Assembly: GCA_031260285.1 (NCBI GenBank)
Contig: JAIRKD010000097.1
Location: 1 to 59,979 of the forward strand
DNA: 59,979 bases
From: Gemmatimonadota bacterium
Lineage (GTDB): Bacteria; Gemmatimonadota; Gemmatimonadetes; Longimicrobiales; Longimicrobiaceae
Direction: 5' to 3'
Position 1 is the first letter of the stretch. Each line of letters starts with the position of its first letter. Position numbers and translations under genes: made by a program. Shown here piece after piece: positions 8,931-18,260 of the stretch. The notes below the pieces were generated by a model, which saw only the letters and a program-made list of their open reading frames with translations, was not told the DNA's origin and did no database searches.

Positions 8931-9827
8931 TCAGACCCGGGCGGGCAGAACAATCTGGATCTGCGAGCCGGGAAAGGGTGCAAGCCCTTCCTGAACCGCA
9001 ACAGAATCATCCCACTCGGGAAGATCAGCAACGCGTGCGGTTCCGCTGCGGATGGAAACCTTTCCACCCCAGCGGTGCACCCGGGCGCGGATCTGTTTCA
9101 GCCCCTGTCCCCGCCCCGGATCGCGGAACCGGGTGACTCCGTGCAGGAAGGCAGCCTGCAGCGCGGTGAGATCGTTCCAGCGATCGCCAAAACGTGCCGC
9201 GTGCTCCCTGGCCAGCGACCCGCGGAAGCCGATTCCGAGGTCCGCGACCCCGATCACCACCACCTGCCGCCCCAGCCGCCGCGCCCAGTTGTAGCGCTGG
9301 ATCCCCACCCATCCACCGCTTTCCGCGTGCTCAACAATGTTCTGGCAGACCTCGGAGAGCATGATGCTGAAGGGCACCGCATCCGCCGGGCTGTAGTTGA
9401 GCTGTTCGGTGAGGATCGTCCCCGCCCGATCCTGGATATGCTCGATGACACCATGGACGTCATCGTGAGAACGGATCGGGGTGATCTCCAGGAGAACATT
9501 GGAGGGGCCTGAAGGCTGGCGAGCCGCCGTGATGCCGGCCGGGAGCCGGAAGATCCCCTCCGCCGCGCGTGGGAACTCCATCCGGGTGAGATAGCTCATC
9601 AACTCGGAGGACTCGGGCGGCTCGAATGCAGGCTCTTCCCCCGAGACGTCCCGCAGCTGGCGACCCGCGGCGAGCAGGCCCACCATCCCGTAGGGATCCG
9701 CCCACTGCAGATGCCGGGCGTTCACCACCGCGCGCCCACCAGCTTCGCACGCCCGGGCGGTTTCAACGACCAGCGCCTCAAAACCCTTGTCATCCAGGGT
9801 AGCGGGAACGGTGATGACCTGCATCAT
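8931..9827 (-). CDS. STAS plus HATPase fusion, anti-sigma/partner-switch type regulator
   Basis: A 298-residue protein with an N-terminal STAS-like domain (about 1-95, VVNARHLQWADPYGMVGLLAAGRQL) and a C-terminal GHKL ATPase domain (about 120-295). The N box is SEVCQNIVEHAES, the G1 box VADLGIGF and the G2 box GRGQGLKQI, all complete, so ATP binding is expected. There is no HisKA domain, so it is more like RsbW/SpoIIAB than a sensor kinase. It is probably first in the run leading to cyclophilin, STAS-like protein, YpdA and M14, with a 149-base gap before the cyclophilin gene. The target is unknown; a partner switch with the STAS-like protein is inferred. Confidence 0.75.
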   Translation of the reverse strand: MMQVITVPATLDDKGFEALVVETARACEAGGRAVVNARHLQWADPYGMVGLLAAGRQLRDVSGEEPAFEPPESSELMSYLTRMEFPRAAEGIFRLPAGITAARQPSGPSNVLLEITPIRSHDDVHGVIEHIQDRAGTILTEQLNYSPADAVPFSIMLSEVCQNIVEHAESGGWVGIQRYNWARRLGRQVVVIGVADLGIGFRGSLAREHAARFGDRWNDLTALQAAFLHGVTRFRDPGRGQGLKQIRARVHRWGGKVSIRSGTARVADLPEWDDSVAVQEGLAPFPGSQIQIVLPARV

Positions 9828-10078
9828 CCTGGGATCTGTTCAGGGACGGATATATTCACGAGACACAAGGTAACACTCCCGCCGCGGCAGGCGGAAGCGA
9901 TGTGACCGGGGAGACCGGATCGAGGCGCTTTCAACATCTCCTGATTGATCCACAACGGATCCACAACCTGATTAATCCACGACACCAACCGGAGATGCCC
10001 GGAGACACCCGGCAATTCTCCGAGGCTTCAGGATCCGGAGGCGCTGAAAGACGCCCGGAGGCCCAGCGCTCCGGATCA

Positions 10079-11008
10079 TCAGCGTTCATGCAACGCATGG
10101 TAAAGCGCGTCCCGGAGCCGGGTGATGCCTGTCACTCCGAGGCGGGCGGAGGCAGCAGTATTGGCTCTGCGCATCGCCAACTCCACCGGCTCTCCAGCGG
10201 CGAGACCGGAGGCGACAATTGCGCCCCAGATATCCCCGCAACCCGTGGGATCGCCGGAAGAGGGTGGTTCCGCGAGCGGGAGATATCCGCCCTTCCCTGC
10301 TTCCCCGGGAAGCGCCCATACAGCACCTTGAGGCCCCCGTGTCAGGAACGCCAGCTTCGGCCCGCCAGCGGCAAGTGTGGAGAGTGCTGTAAGGGGGTCA
10401 CCATCAGATGGCAGGCCCGCTTCCGCGGAAAGCAGCGCCAGCTCCGGCTCGTTCATCTGCACGATATCAAACGCAGCAATCCATCGGCGCCACTCATCCG
10501 GCACCCGGGGCTCACGCGGACCATCCGCCGGCGGTGGCCCCAGAAACAGCGAATGCAGGTCCGCATACACCGGAATTCCGGGCGTCCGTATGGACTCCGC
10601 GGTGGTGATATCCATCTCGAATCCGGAGATGAAGTTCACATAGACCGCATCAACATCTTTCAGCAGCGGCTCCAGCTCGGCAAACGTCCAGCCACAAACC
10701 CCGCCGCTGAGCTGTTCGCTCCTTTCAGCGGTATCCCGGTAACAGAGTTCAACCCGGTTATTCGGCTCAGGAACAACCGTAAACCCGCAATCCAGTTCCA
10801 GACCGGGAAGCTGACCAATGAAGTTCCATGCGCTCTCCGCCAGGTCAGCGCCAACCCGGAGGATCGGGCGAACCTCCCACCCTGCCGGCTTGCCTGCTGA
10901 AAGCGCCGCGAGAGAGTACGTCAGACCACCCCACTGCTCGATCACTCCCGCAGAAGGATGCCGGATGGTATCCCGGACCAGAGTTCCGATCACGGCAAGT
11001 CTCTTCAC
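10079..11008 (-). CDS. PfkB family carbohydrate or nucleoside kinase
   Basis: A 309-residue ribokinase-fold enzyme. Near the C-terminus, SGDPTGCGDIWGA is the PfkB signature with the catalytic Asp (GCGD) and anion hole. The N-terminal part (GTLVRDTIRHP, GGLTYSLAALSA) has the usual glycine-rich substrate site. The start is GTG at 11008. The substrate (ribose, fructose, adenosine or another sugar) cannot be read from sequence. A terminator-containing spacer separates it from the glucokinase gene, so it likely has its own promoter. Cytosolic. Confidence 0.85.
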   Translation of the reverse strand: MKRLAVIGTLVRDTIRHPSAGVIEQWGGLTYSLAALSAGKPAGWEVRPILRVGADLAESAWNFIGQLPGLELDCGFTVVPEPNNRVELCYRDTAERSEQLSGGVCGWTFAELEPLLKDVDAVYVNFISGFEMDITTAESIRTPGIPVYADLHSLFLGPPPADGPREPRVPDEWRRWIAAFDIVQMNEPELALLSAEAGLPSDGDPLTALSTLAAGGPKLAFLTRGPQGAVWALPGEAGKGGYLPLAEPPSSGDPTGCGDIWGAIVASGLAAGEPVELAMRRANTAASARLGVTGITRLRDALYHALHER

Positions 11009-11037
11009 GGAAGCCCTGTCACAAAAGCCTTGTCACG

Positions 11038-11072
11038 GAAGAATGGATACGAAGAATGGACTGGGAAGAATG
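11038..11072. repeat. Three short direct repeats of GAAGAATGG
   Basis: The spacer upstream of the PfkB gene has GAAGAATGG three times at 12-14-base spacing. It may be a slippage product; no binding protein can be named. Confidence 0.55.
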
Positions 11073-11117
11073 GTCTCTGGAGAAGCATCACGGGAAATAA
11101 ATCGCGGGGAATAAGCG

Positions 11118-11160
11118 AAAAAGCCCGCAGCTCCAGCCGGTTGCGGGAAGTGCGGGTCTT
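11118..11160 (-). terminator. Terminator of the lepA-glucokinase operon
   Basis: On the minus strand a stem formed by 11151-11157 and 11123-11129 (or 11142-11147 with 11124-11129) is followed by TTTTT. It lies about 100 bases after the glucokinase stop. Confidence 0.7.
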
Positions 11161-11260
11161 TTCCTTTATCTTCGGGGGAAGGGCCGGTCATATCTTCCGG
11201 AGCCCACCCACCATCCAGCCCTCACAACAGCCAGCTCCGACAACAGCCGGCGATCCTGGC

Positions 11261-12259
11261 CTATACCCGCCCGTAGCGCTCTTTCTTGAACACGGCAGCG
11301 GCTCCCACCACTCCCGCCGTACCGGGCAGTTCGCCGGGCACAATGGCACACCGCTCTTCCGCGGCGCGGAACGACCGACGCCGGACCTCCGCGCGAAGCG
11401 GGGCGAAGAGGTAGTCACCCGCCCGCGTAACTCCGCCGGAGATCACCACCATCTCAGGGTTCAGCACGTTGATGATATTGGCGACTCCCGCACCCAGGAA
11501 CTTCGCCGTATCCTTCATCACCTCTGTGGCGTATTCATCACCCGCCACCACTCCTTCGTAGACCGTCGCGGCAGTGATGTCCTCAAGCCGGCCACCCACC
11601 ATATCACTGAGGACAGTCTCCACCCCCGCCTCGATCCCCTCCACCGCCCGCAGCGCGATCGCCGGGCCGGAGGCGTAGGCTTCCAGGCAGCCGTAGTTCC
11701 CGCATTTGCAGCGCCGGCCGGTGGAGTCGATTGTCATATGTCCGATCTCGCCGGCCACGTCGGAAACGCCATGGTAGATCCGGCCGTCAAGAACAATTCC
11801 TCCGCCGATCCCCGTACCGAGGGTGAGGCCGACCACGGTATCCACCCCTTTTGCCGCACCCAGCCACCACTCCCCGTAGGTCGCGCAGTTGGCGTCGTTA
11901 TCCAGGGTGGCAGGAAGGTTCACAGCGTTAGCGACGAGGTCACGGAGGGGAAAATTACGCCAGCCGAGGTTCGGAGTGTTGATCACCACCCCGGCCTTCC
12001 GGTCGAGCGGCCCCGGCGACCCGATGCCGATACCCGCGATATCGTCACGCCGACCGCCATGCATGCTGAGCACCTCGGCGATTGACTGCTCCACCATCTC
12101 GATGATGCGGTCCACCACAAACTTCGCCCCGCGATGGGAGTCGGTGGGACGCATCCGCAGCCCCAGCACCTCGCCACCCTCCATCGGCAGGAGCCCCACA
12201 ACAATATTTGTCCCGCCGAGGTCCACCCCGACCACCCACCGTTTTGTGCGCATACTCAT
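11261..12259 (-). CDS. ROK family glucokinase
   Basis: A 332-residue sugar kinase that phosphorylates glucose (or a related hexose) with ATP in the cytosol. The ATP motif VDLGGTNIVVGL lies at the start, the catalytic Asp sits in LDNDANCATYGE, and the ROK zinc motif CKCGNYGCLEAY is intact with its upstream His (EIGHMTI). Full length matches bacterial ROK glucokinases. It begins three bases after the lepA stop, so the two are co-transcribed and probably translationally coupled. Glucose is the best guess for substrate, since the ExGH/CxCGxxGCxE pattern is shared with N-acetylmannosamine and fructose kinases. Confidence 0.88.
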   Translation of the reverse strand: MSMRTKRWVVGVDLGGTNIVVGLLPMEGGEVLGLRMRPTDSHRGAKFVVDRIIEMVEQSIAEVLSMHGGRRDDIAGIGIGSPGPLDRKAGVVINTPNLGWRNFPLRDLVANAVNLPATLDNDANCATYGEWWLGAAKGVDTVVGLTLGTGIGGGIVLDGRIYHGVSDVAGEIGHMTIDSTGRRCKCGNYGCLEAYASGPAIALRAVEGIEAGVETVLSDMVGGRLEDITAATVYEGVVAGDEYATEVMKDTAKFLGAGVANIINVLNPEMVVISGGVTRAGDYLFAPLRAEVRRRSFRAAEERCAIVPGELPGTAGVVGAAAVFKKERYGRV

Positions 12260-12262
12260 GGT

Positions 12263-14062
12263 TCAGTCTCCAACTTTCAATACCGCCAGGAAGGCCTCCT
12301 GTGGGATCTCGACTGTACCTACCTGCTTCATCCGCTTCTTCCCTTCCTTCTGCTTCTCCAGGAGCTTCCGCTTCCGGGTGATGTCGCCGCCGTAACACTT
12401 GGCGGTGACGTTCTTCCGCAGAGCGCGCACCGTCTCCCGGGAGATGATCTTGTTGCCGATCGCCGCCTGGACCGCAACCTCGAACATCTGCCGGGGAATG
12501 AGCTCCTTCAGCTTCTCCGCAACCGACCGACCGTATTCGTACGCCTTGTCCTCATGGATGATCACCGAGAAAGCGTCGATCTGGTCACCGTTGATGAGCA
12601 TGTCGAGCTTCACCAGCGGATTTGCGCGGTACTCGGAGAGTTCGTAATCAAATGAAGCGTACCCCCGGGTGGCAGACTTCAGCTTGTCGTAGAAGTCGAG
12701 CACAATCTCGGCCAGCGGAAGGTCGTAGGTGAACTCCACCCGGGTGGGGTCCAGGTAGCTCATCCCGTTGAACTCGCCGCGGCGTTCGTGGCAGAGCTTC
12801 TGGACACCTCCGATGTATTCCGAGGGCACAAGGATCCGGGCCCGCACATAGGGCTCCTCGATCCGATTGATCCGGGTGCGGTCGGGCAGCGTGGAGGGGT
12901 TCTCGATGACCAGCGTCTCATCATTTGTGAGCGTCACCCGGTACTCCACGTTCGGAACAGTGGAGATCAGATCCAGATCGAACTCGCGCTCCAGCCGTTC
13001 CTGGATGATCTCCATGTGCAGCAGCCCCAGGAAGCCGCAGCGGAAGCCGAAGCCGAGCGCGGTGGAGGTCTCGGGCTCGTAGACCAGGGATGCGTCGTTG
13101 AGCTTCAGCTTCTCCAGCGCATCGCGAAGCTCTTCGTACTGATGGGTTTCCGTCGGGTACATGCCCGAGAAGACCATCGGCTTCACATCGCGGTAACCGG
13201 GGAGCAGCTCTTCAGCCCGGTTATTCGCGTCGAGGATGGTATCCCCCGCTTTGGTATCCGCCACCCGTTTGATGGCGGCGGTCAGGTACCCGACCTCGCC
13301 GGGACCAAGTGTGTCAGCCGCGTAGTTCCCGAGCTGGAGGAACCCGACTTCATCAATGTCGTAGCGGGCGTCGTTGGAGCCGAAGGTGATCGACATCCCC
13401 TTCCGGAACACCCCGTCCACCACACGGATGCTGGGGATCGCCCCGCGGTACCGGTCGTAGAAGGAGTCGAAGATCAGGGCGCGGGGGGGAGCGGCCGGAT
13501 CACCTTCCGGAGGCGGGATCTTTGTGATCACCGCTTCGAGCAGCGCGGGCACGCCGGTGCCGTCCTTCGCAGAGACCGAGAGCACATCCTCCGGCTCAAC
13601 GCCGAGCAGGTCCACAAGCTCCATCCGGCGGCGTTCGGGTTCAGCGCCGGGCAGATCGATCTTGTTCAGGACGGGGATGATCTCCAGCCCGGCTTCCATC
13701 GCCAGAAGGAGGTTCGAGAGCGTCTGCGCCTGGATCCCCTGGGATGCGTCCACCACAAGGATCGCACCCTCACACGCGGCGAGAGAGCGGGAGACCTCGT
13801 AGGTGAAGTCCACGTGTCCCGGAGTGTCGATCAGATTCAGCTGATACTTCACCCCGTCACCCGCCATGTACGACATGCGGACGGCGTTCAGCTTGATCGT
13901 GATCCCGCGCTCGCGCTCCAGGTCCATGGAGTCGAGGATCTGCTGCTTCATCTCGCGCGCCTGCAGCGTCCCGGTCGCCTGGAGGATCCGATCAGCGAGC
14001 GTGGACTTACCGTGGTCGATGTGCGCCACGATGCAGAAATTCCGGATATGTTCGATACGCAA
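12263..14062 (-). CDS. lepA: Elongation factor 4 (LepA)
   Basis: A ribosome-associated GTPase of 599 residues, the normal length for EF4. The G1 motif AHIDHGKST, switch [14 protein letters not shown] and SAK motifs are intact. The C-terminal LepA-specific domain ends in [19 protein letters not shown] and is complete. It promotes back-translocation or late initiation steps under ionic stress. The start codon appears to be TTG ([10 protein letters not shown]) at 14062. It is first in a two-gene operon with the ROK glucokinase. Confidence 0.97.
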   Translation of the reverse strand: MRIEHIRNFCIVAHIDHGKSTLADRILQATGTLQAREMKQQILDSMDLERERGITIKLNAVRMSYMAGDGVKYQLNLIDTPGHVDFTYEVSRSLAACEGAILVVDASQGIQAQTLSNLLLAMEAGLEIIPVLNKIDLPGAEPERRRMELVDLLGVEPEDVLSVSAKDGTGVPALLEAVITKIPPPEGDPAAPPRALIFDSFYDRYRGAIPSIRVVDGVFRKGMSITFGSNDARYDIDEVGFLQLGNYAADTLGPGEVGYLTAAIKRVADTKAGDTILDANNRAEELLPGYRDVKPMVFSGMYPTETHQYEELRDALEKLKLNDASLVYEPETSTALGFGFRCGFLGLLHMEIIQERLEREFDLDLISTVPNVEYRVTLTNDETLVIENPSTLPDRTRINRIEEPYVRARILVPSEYIGGVQKLCHERRGEFNGMSYLDPTRVEFTYDLPLAEIVLDFYDKLKSATRGYASFDYELSEYRANPLVKLDMLINGDQIDAFSVIIHEDKAYEYGRSVAEKLKELIPRQMFEVAVQAAIGNKIISRETVRALRKNVTAKCYGGDITRKRKLLEKQKEGKKRMKQVGTVEIPQEAFLAVLKVGD

Positions 14063-14387
14063 CTTCGCTCGCCCGGCCAGGACTTCAAGGGAATACGGGA
14101 ATAATCGTTGAAAGATAGCGGTGTGGGGAAGATGGGTGAAGGGTGGGTTGGGGGGCCGGGGGCCGGAGAGAAACGGCTATGGCCTCAAGAGCATTGAACC
14201 GGCTATCCCGGAAATGACGGCTTTATAAGTAATGACAAGGCAATCACTCGCTGGGGGCTTCAAAGAATTATATCGGCCATAGACAAACCGTGGTGTTGTC
14301 GGCCAAGGGTGATTATTGCTCTTATCACATCTTCGGAATACATTCGGTCTCTGTACCACAAGCCTTCAAAGTATTTGAGAGGACCCC
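14063..14387. other. Divergent intergenic region between lepA and the Panacea gene
   Basis: This 325-base stretch looks less GC-rich than its surroundings by eye. It must hold two divergent promoters; TTGTCG near 14298 and TCTTAT about 18 bases further are a weak candidate for the plus-strand genes. I see no RNA gene. Confidence 0.5.
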
Positions 14388-14936
14388 ATGAATCTGCGAT
14401 ATCATCAGGAGCGAGCCACCCAGGCGGCCGCACGCCTGCTCGAGGTGCGTGGCGGGGTCATGTCGTACCTCAAATTGCTCAAGCTGCTTTACCTGGCTGA
14501 TCGTCGTTCCCTTCTTCAGCACGGGCGACCGATCACCTTCGATCGCTTTGTTTCTATGGACCACGGGCCCGTGTTGAGCCAGACCTATAACCTGATTGTT
14601 GGCGAAGAGCAGCCAGGGCAGCGCAGCTATTGGCGTGAGCACATTACCGAACCTGAACATCATGAAGTCCGGCTTCTGAAGAAACCGACGGAGAATGAGC
14701 TTTCGGCTGCTCAGGAGAGAATTCTGGATGAAGTATTTGATGAGTTCGGCAGGATGGGACGATGGCAACTCGTGGACTATGTGCACACGCTTGCAGAATG
14801 GCAGGATCCGCATGGATCATCGATTCCCATCTCTATTCGCGACGTCCTTCGAGCAGGTGGTCTGGACGACGAAGTTGCTGAGGCCGTAGAAAACGACCTG
14901 GCGGGCGAGGACGCTCTCTCTCGTCTTCTTCAGTAA
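14388..14936 (+). CDS. Panacea domain (SocA/DUF4065-like) putative antitoxin
   Basis: A 182-residue protein. Residues about 15-135 have the Panacea pattern: LKLLKLLYLADRRSLLQHGRPITFDRFVSMDHGPV, then the HEVRLLKKPTENELSAAQERILDEVFDEFGRMGRWQLVDYVHTLAEW helical stretch. The domain is known to neutralise many unrelated toxins when encoded beside them. The next gene starts 14 bases after the stop on the same strand and encodes a small unrelated protein, the typical two-gene layout. GAGAGG lies five bases before the ATG. Codon use looks AT-richer than in the neighbours, which hints at recent transfer. The antitoxin role is inferred from family and layout. Confidence 0.82.
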   Translation: MNLRYHQERATQAAARLLEVRGGVMSYLKLLKLLYLADRRSLLQHGRPITFDRFVSMDHGPVLSQTYNLIVGEEQPGQRSYWREHITEPEHHEVRLLKKPTENELSAAQERILDEVFDEFGRMGRWQLVDYVHTLAEWQDPHGSSIPISIRDVLRAGGLDDEVAEAVENDLAGEDALSRLLQ

Positions 14937-14950
14937 CGGATGCTGTGTGT

Positions 14951-15346
14951 ATGGGCGTCATCCATGCCGGGTGCTCGTTACTCATTCGAGATGTCAGAAC
15001 CAGGGCACATCTCTGGTTCGTCCTGACGGATCCGGATTCGAGCACACAGAAGAGTGTTCTTGTAATGCTTGTGTCTGAGAAACCGCATACAGAACGAACC
15101 GTTTCGCTTGAGCCCGGCGATCATCCATTTGTTCAACGCACCTCAAACGTGGATTTTGGTACGGCGAGATACATTCCAGTTTCAAAGCTGGAAGATGCTC
15201 TGCGTTCCGGTGAGGCTGCCCTGAAGGAAGATATGTCGATGAATCTGCTGCTGCGAGTACAACACGGGCTCCTTGCATCAACTCATACGCCGCATGATGT
15301 GGTAGAATCCTGCCGACGGGTATTTGAGCATCAGAAAAGACCGTAA
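14951..15346 (+). CDS. Small protein next to Panacea antitoxin, putative toxin
   Basis: A 131-residue protein I cannot assign firmly. The predicted strands HLWFVLTDPDS, SVLVMLVS, RTVSLEPGDHPFV and SNVDFGTARYIPVSKLEDAL suggest a small beta-barrel of the MazF/PemK or SH3-like kind, followed by a helical tail. The GDHPF motif is the most distinctive feature. The ATG at 14951 is preferred over the GTG at 14945. Its position after a Panacea gene makes a toxin role likely, but no catalytic residues can be named. It ends 79 bases before a convergent gene. Confidence 0.6.
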   Translation: MGVIHAGCSLLIRDVRTRAHLWFVLTDPDSSTQKSVLVMLVSEKPHTERTVSLEPGDHPFVQRTSNVDFGTARYIPVSKLEDALRSGEAALKEDMSMNLLLRVQHGLLASTHTPHDVVESCRRVFEHQKRP

Positions 15347-15425
15347 GCTTCCTCTTTTCAATATAGCAGAGTCTCATCCCCCGGGCTGTATCTCCTGATT
15401 GACAACGATATCGAATACCACCCTC

Positions 15426-16553
15426 TCAGAACCGCAGCAGCGCCCCGATCCCCGCGAGATCCTCCATCTCCCCCGCATCCACAAACTCCACCTCCGCCCC
15501 GCGCACCTCCGCCAGCCGCACCGCCTCCTCCGCCACATCCACCCCGGCCATCAGAACCGCCCCGTCAAACGGACACCGATCCACCCCCGAAGCAAACACG
15601 AACCCACACTGTTCACACCGCGCCCCCAGTCGCTCCTGGTTCCGCTCGATCACCAGCGTATCCACCTTCCCCTCCTGGATCGCCATCAGCGTCCGCGCAT
15701 AACCAGCTGTTGCCAGATAATCCTGCTCCACCCGCTCCCGCAGCGTCTGAATCAGCTGGTGCGCTTCACGATCCCGCTCCGCCTCGATATGCGGCTCAAG
15801 CCAGGCCACTACCTGCGAAACGGATTCATCAACCGGCACAGAGCCTGTCATCAGAATCATCAACTGCAACGCCTCCGGCAGGAACTCGCGGAAGTGACCG
15901 ACATTCTCTTCCGTTCCGAGCAGGATCAGGTCATCGGGTTGATGTTTCCCGACAAACTTCTCCACCTCATCCGCAAACTCGCGGAAGGACCGGTTCACCT
16001 CCTCCACCTTCCGGCGCTGATATCGCGACTGTGAGTACCCACCCGCCTGTACTCCATACCGCGTAGGAATCGGATCACCCTTACGAACTACTTCATCCAG
16101 CGGAGTCCCGAGGTAGACACTGAGGATCCGGACATGCTCTCGGTCCACAAGCACAACGCCATGGTGGTCGTAGCTCTCCAGCACCTGCGCAAGCGGACCG
16201 ACAACCGGATGCTCCGAGATCACCAGACGGTTCTCCACCGCCACCGGAAACTGGAAAGCCTCAAAAAACCAGTCTCCCACCAGGCTGGCATAGATCACCA
16301 CGCCGCGGTTCGCCTCGTCGTATTCCTCCGCAAGCCAGCTCTCAACCCGCTCCAGAGCCTCTCCGATCCCCTGCCGCGGATGCCCCGGCCGCTCACTCTC
16401 CAGCTCATCAAACTGGGCCCTCCGCTGACTCAGGAAGAGCTGATGGTTCCGCTTGTTATCCCCATCCACCGACATGTCGAGGAACACAGAGACAATGAGA
16501 TCGCCGTCACCGTTGTACGAAACGATCCGCTCAAGATCCTGTCTGGATATCAT
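15426..16553 (-). CDS. Bacterial eRF1-like (baeRF family) protein with zinc ribbon
   Basis: A protein of about 375 residues of the archaeo-eukaryotic release-factor-like group in bacteria. The central domain has VVLVDREHVRILSVYLG followed by GGYSQSRYQRRKVEEVNRSF, the place where eRF1-type RNase H-fold domains continue, and LILLGTEENVGHFREFLP. Near the C-terminus CEQCGFVFASGVDRCPFDG is a four-ligand zinc ribbon, and the last part resembles the L7Ae-like domain (DVAEEAVRLAEVRGAEVEFV). The family is proposed to act on stalled ribosomes or damaged tRNA. The ATG at 16553 begins the conserved part; a GTG at 16583 is possible. It appears monocistronic. Confidence 0.72.
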   Translation of the reverse strand: MISRQDLERIVSYNGDGDLIVSVFLDMSVDGDNKRNHQLFLSQRRAQFDELESERPGHPRQGIGEALERVESWLAEEYDEANRGVVIYASLVGDWFFEAFQFPVAVENRLVISEHPVVGPLAQVLESYDHHGVVLVDREHVRILSVYLGTPLDEVVRKGDPIPTRYGVQAGGYSQSRYQRRKVEEVNRSFREFADEVEKFVGKHQPDDLILLGTEENVGHFREFLPEALQLMILMTGSVPVDESVSQVVAWLEPHIEAERDREAHQLIQTLRERVEQDYLATAGYARTLMAIQEGKVDTLVIERNQERLGARCEQCGFVFASGVDRCPFDGAVLMAGVDVAEEAVRLAEVRGAEVEFVDAGEMEDLAGIGALLRF

Positions 16554-16844
16554 AGGAGATGACGGTGTGTTTGAGAGGAGCACCCGGAGCGCGGTTCCCG
16601 GACGGACCCGTGCGCTGGCTTTCTGACGGATGAGAGCAAGTTGCCTGCCCCTCTCCCGGGAGATTGTACCGCGGGAATGCTGCTCCTGCGGATGAACACG
16701 CCCATCTCCTGACCACCAGGAGTTCTGTCAGGGAATTGTACCTCGGTAGTCCTTGTGGACGAAGCATCTGCCGCGACGGCTCAAAGCGCTCTGTCGGGGA
16801 TATACCGCGCGACCCGGGAGCTCCGGAGGATTACACTGAGGGGC

Positions 16845-17549
16845 CTACTCGAAAAGCGGAGCGACTTCGGGGTTGAAGGGCGGGGTGAGAAGTGCGTCCG
16901 TAACTCCGGAGCCAACCACATGTCCGGAATCCACAACAACCATCAACCGGCAGAGCTGGCGGACCTCGTCCAGATCGTGAGTGACCAGAAGCATCGGGGT
17001 GCCGATCCGTTCCTGGATGGCACACAGCTCCGATCGAAGACGCCGGCGAGTCGGCTGATCCACAGCGGCAAAAGGCTCGTCCAGGAGCAGAAGCGCCGGC
17101 TCAGGCGCAAGCGCGCGGGCAAGCGCAACCCGCTGCTGCTGCCCCCCCGAGAGCTGTGACGGAAACCGCGGAGCAGCACCCGGGAGGCCGATGATCTCAA
17201 GCAGGTCCCTCACCCGGTCCGCCCGCTCGGCCTTTGTCATCCCGTCCAGACCAAAGGCGATGTTCTGCTCAACCGTCAGATGGGGAAAAAGCGCGTACTG
17301 CTGGAAGACAAAACCGATCGAACGGCTCCGCGCGGGCAGATCTGTCCGGGTTTCCGAATCAAAAAGAGTCCGGTTGTTGAGTGAGATCCTTCCTGTGTCG
17401 GGGCGCAGAAGCCCCGCGATACAGCGGAGAGTCAGCGTCTTCCCCGCGCCGGAAGGCCCGAACAGGGCAGTGATCCCGTCCGTCGCCCGGAAACGGGGCT
17501 GAAGATCAAATGCACCGATCCGGAGCCGGATATCAACGTCGAGAGTCAC
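16845..17549 (-). CDS. modC: Molybdate ABC transporter ATPase (ModC-like)
   Basis: The 234-residue ATPase of a molybdate importer. Walker A GPSGAGKT, Q-loop FVFQQYALFP, signature LSGGQQQR, Walker B LLLLDEPF and the H-loop THD are all present. It lacks the C-terminal MOP molybdate-sensing domain of E. coli ModC, so it cannot self-sense substrate that way. It overlaps modB by four bases (ATGA), so translation is coupled. Tungstate or sulfate are alternative ions, but the neighbours and the ModA at 25840 favour molybdate. Confidence 0.88.
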   Translation of the reverse strand: MTLDVDIRLRIGAFDLQPRFRATDGITALFGPSGAGKTLTLRCIAGLLRPDTGRISLNNRTLFDSETRTDLPARSRSIGFVFQQYALFPHLTVEQNIAFGLDGMTKAERADRVRDLLEIIGLPGAAPRFPSQLSGGQQQRVALARALAPEPALLLLDEPFAAVDQPTRRRLRSELCAIQERIGTPMLLVTHDLDEVRQLCRLMVVVDSGHVVGSGVTDALLTPPFNPEVAPLFE

Positions 17550-18211
17550 CAGCCGGAACCGCGACCCACACGAGTGATCGCCAGCAGGATCAGCCCGCTC
17601 ACCACCGACAGCGCGAGGGAGAGGATATGTGCGTCGTTCAGCCGGAACGCCTGGACGGCGTCATAGATCGCGACGCTTGCGGTACGGGTATCCCCCGGAA
17701 TGTTTCCCGCAACCATCAACGTTGCTCCGAACTCACCCATCGCGCGGGCAAAGGACAGTGCGATTCCCGCTACAATGCCCCGCCAGGCAAGCGGAACCGC
17801 AACCGTGAAGAAGATCCGCAGCTCCCCGCGACCCAGCGTGCGGGCAGCTTCCTCATATACCCGGTCGACCTGTTCAAACCCCGCCTGGGCAGTGCGCACA
17901 AGGAAGGGAAACGACGCAACAGATGCCGCGATCACCGCCGCTGTCGGGGTGAAGACCAGACGACCCATCCCGAGCGCCTCAGAAAGCCGCCCGATCGGCC
18001 CGCTCCGCCCGATGATCAGCAGGAGGTAGTAGCCCAGCACGGTCGGGGGAAGCACCATCGGAATGAGAATGACAACGCTGACCAGATCCCTGCCGCGGAA
18101 GGGGAAGCGGGCCAGCAGCCAGGCAAGCGGAACTCCGATCAGGCAGGAGAGGAGCACCGCGATTGTCGCCACCCGGAGCGAGAGTCCGAGCGGCTCAAGG
18201 ACGCCTGTCAT
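17546..18211 (-). CDS. modB: Molybdate ABC transporter permease (ModB)
   Basis: A 221-residue inner-membrane permease with about five membrane segments. The EAA loop EEAARTLGRGELRIFFTVAVP and the following FARAMGEFGATLMVAGNIPG are diagnostic for ModB/CysT-type subunits. The ATG at 18211 lacks a clear ribosome site. The gene follows the regulator gene by 49 bases and overlaps modC by four. Confidence 0.92.
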   Translation of the reverse strand: MTGVLEPLGLSLRVATIAVLLSCLIGVPLAWLLARFPFRGRDLVSVVILIPMVLPPTVLGYYLLLIIGRSGPIGRLSEALGMGRLVFTPTAAVIAASVASFPFLVRTAQAGFEQVDRVYEEAARTLGRGELRIFFTVAVPLAWRGIVAGIALSFARAMGEFGATLMVAGNIPGDTRTASVAIYDAVQAFRLNDAHILSLALSVVSGLILLAITRVGRGSGW

Positions 18212-18260
18212 GGAGAGGTCCGGCAGTGTGAAGTTCGGCCGGGCAGGATCCGGAAGGTGA

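Noticed and set aside
12788-14104. Open frame of 438 codons opposite lepA
   Set aside because: No domain is visible, and lepA on the other strand is certain.
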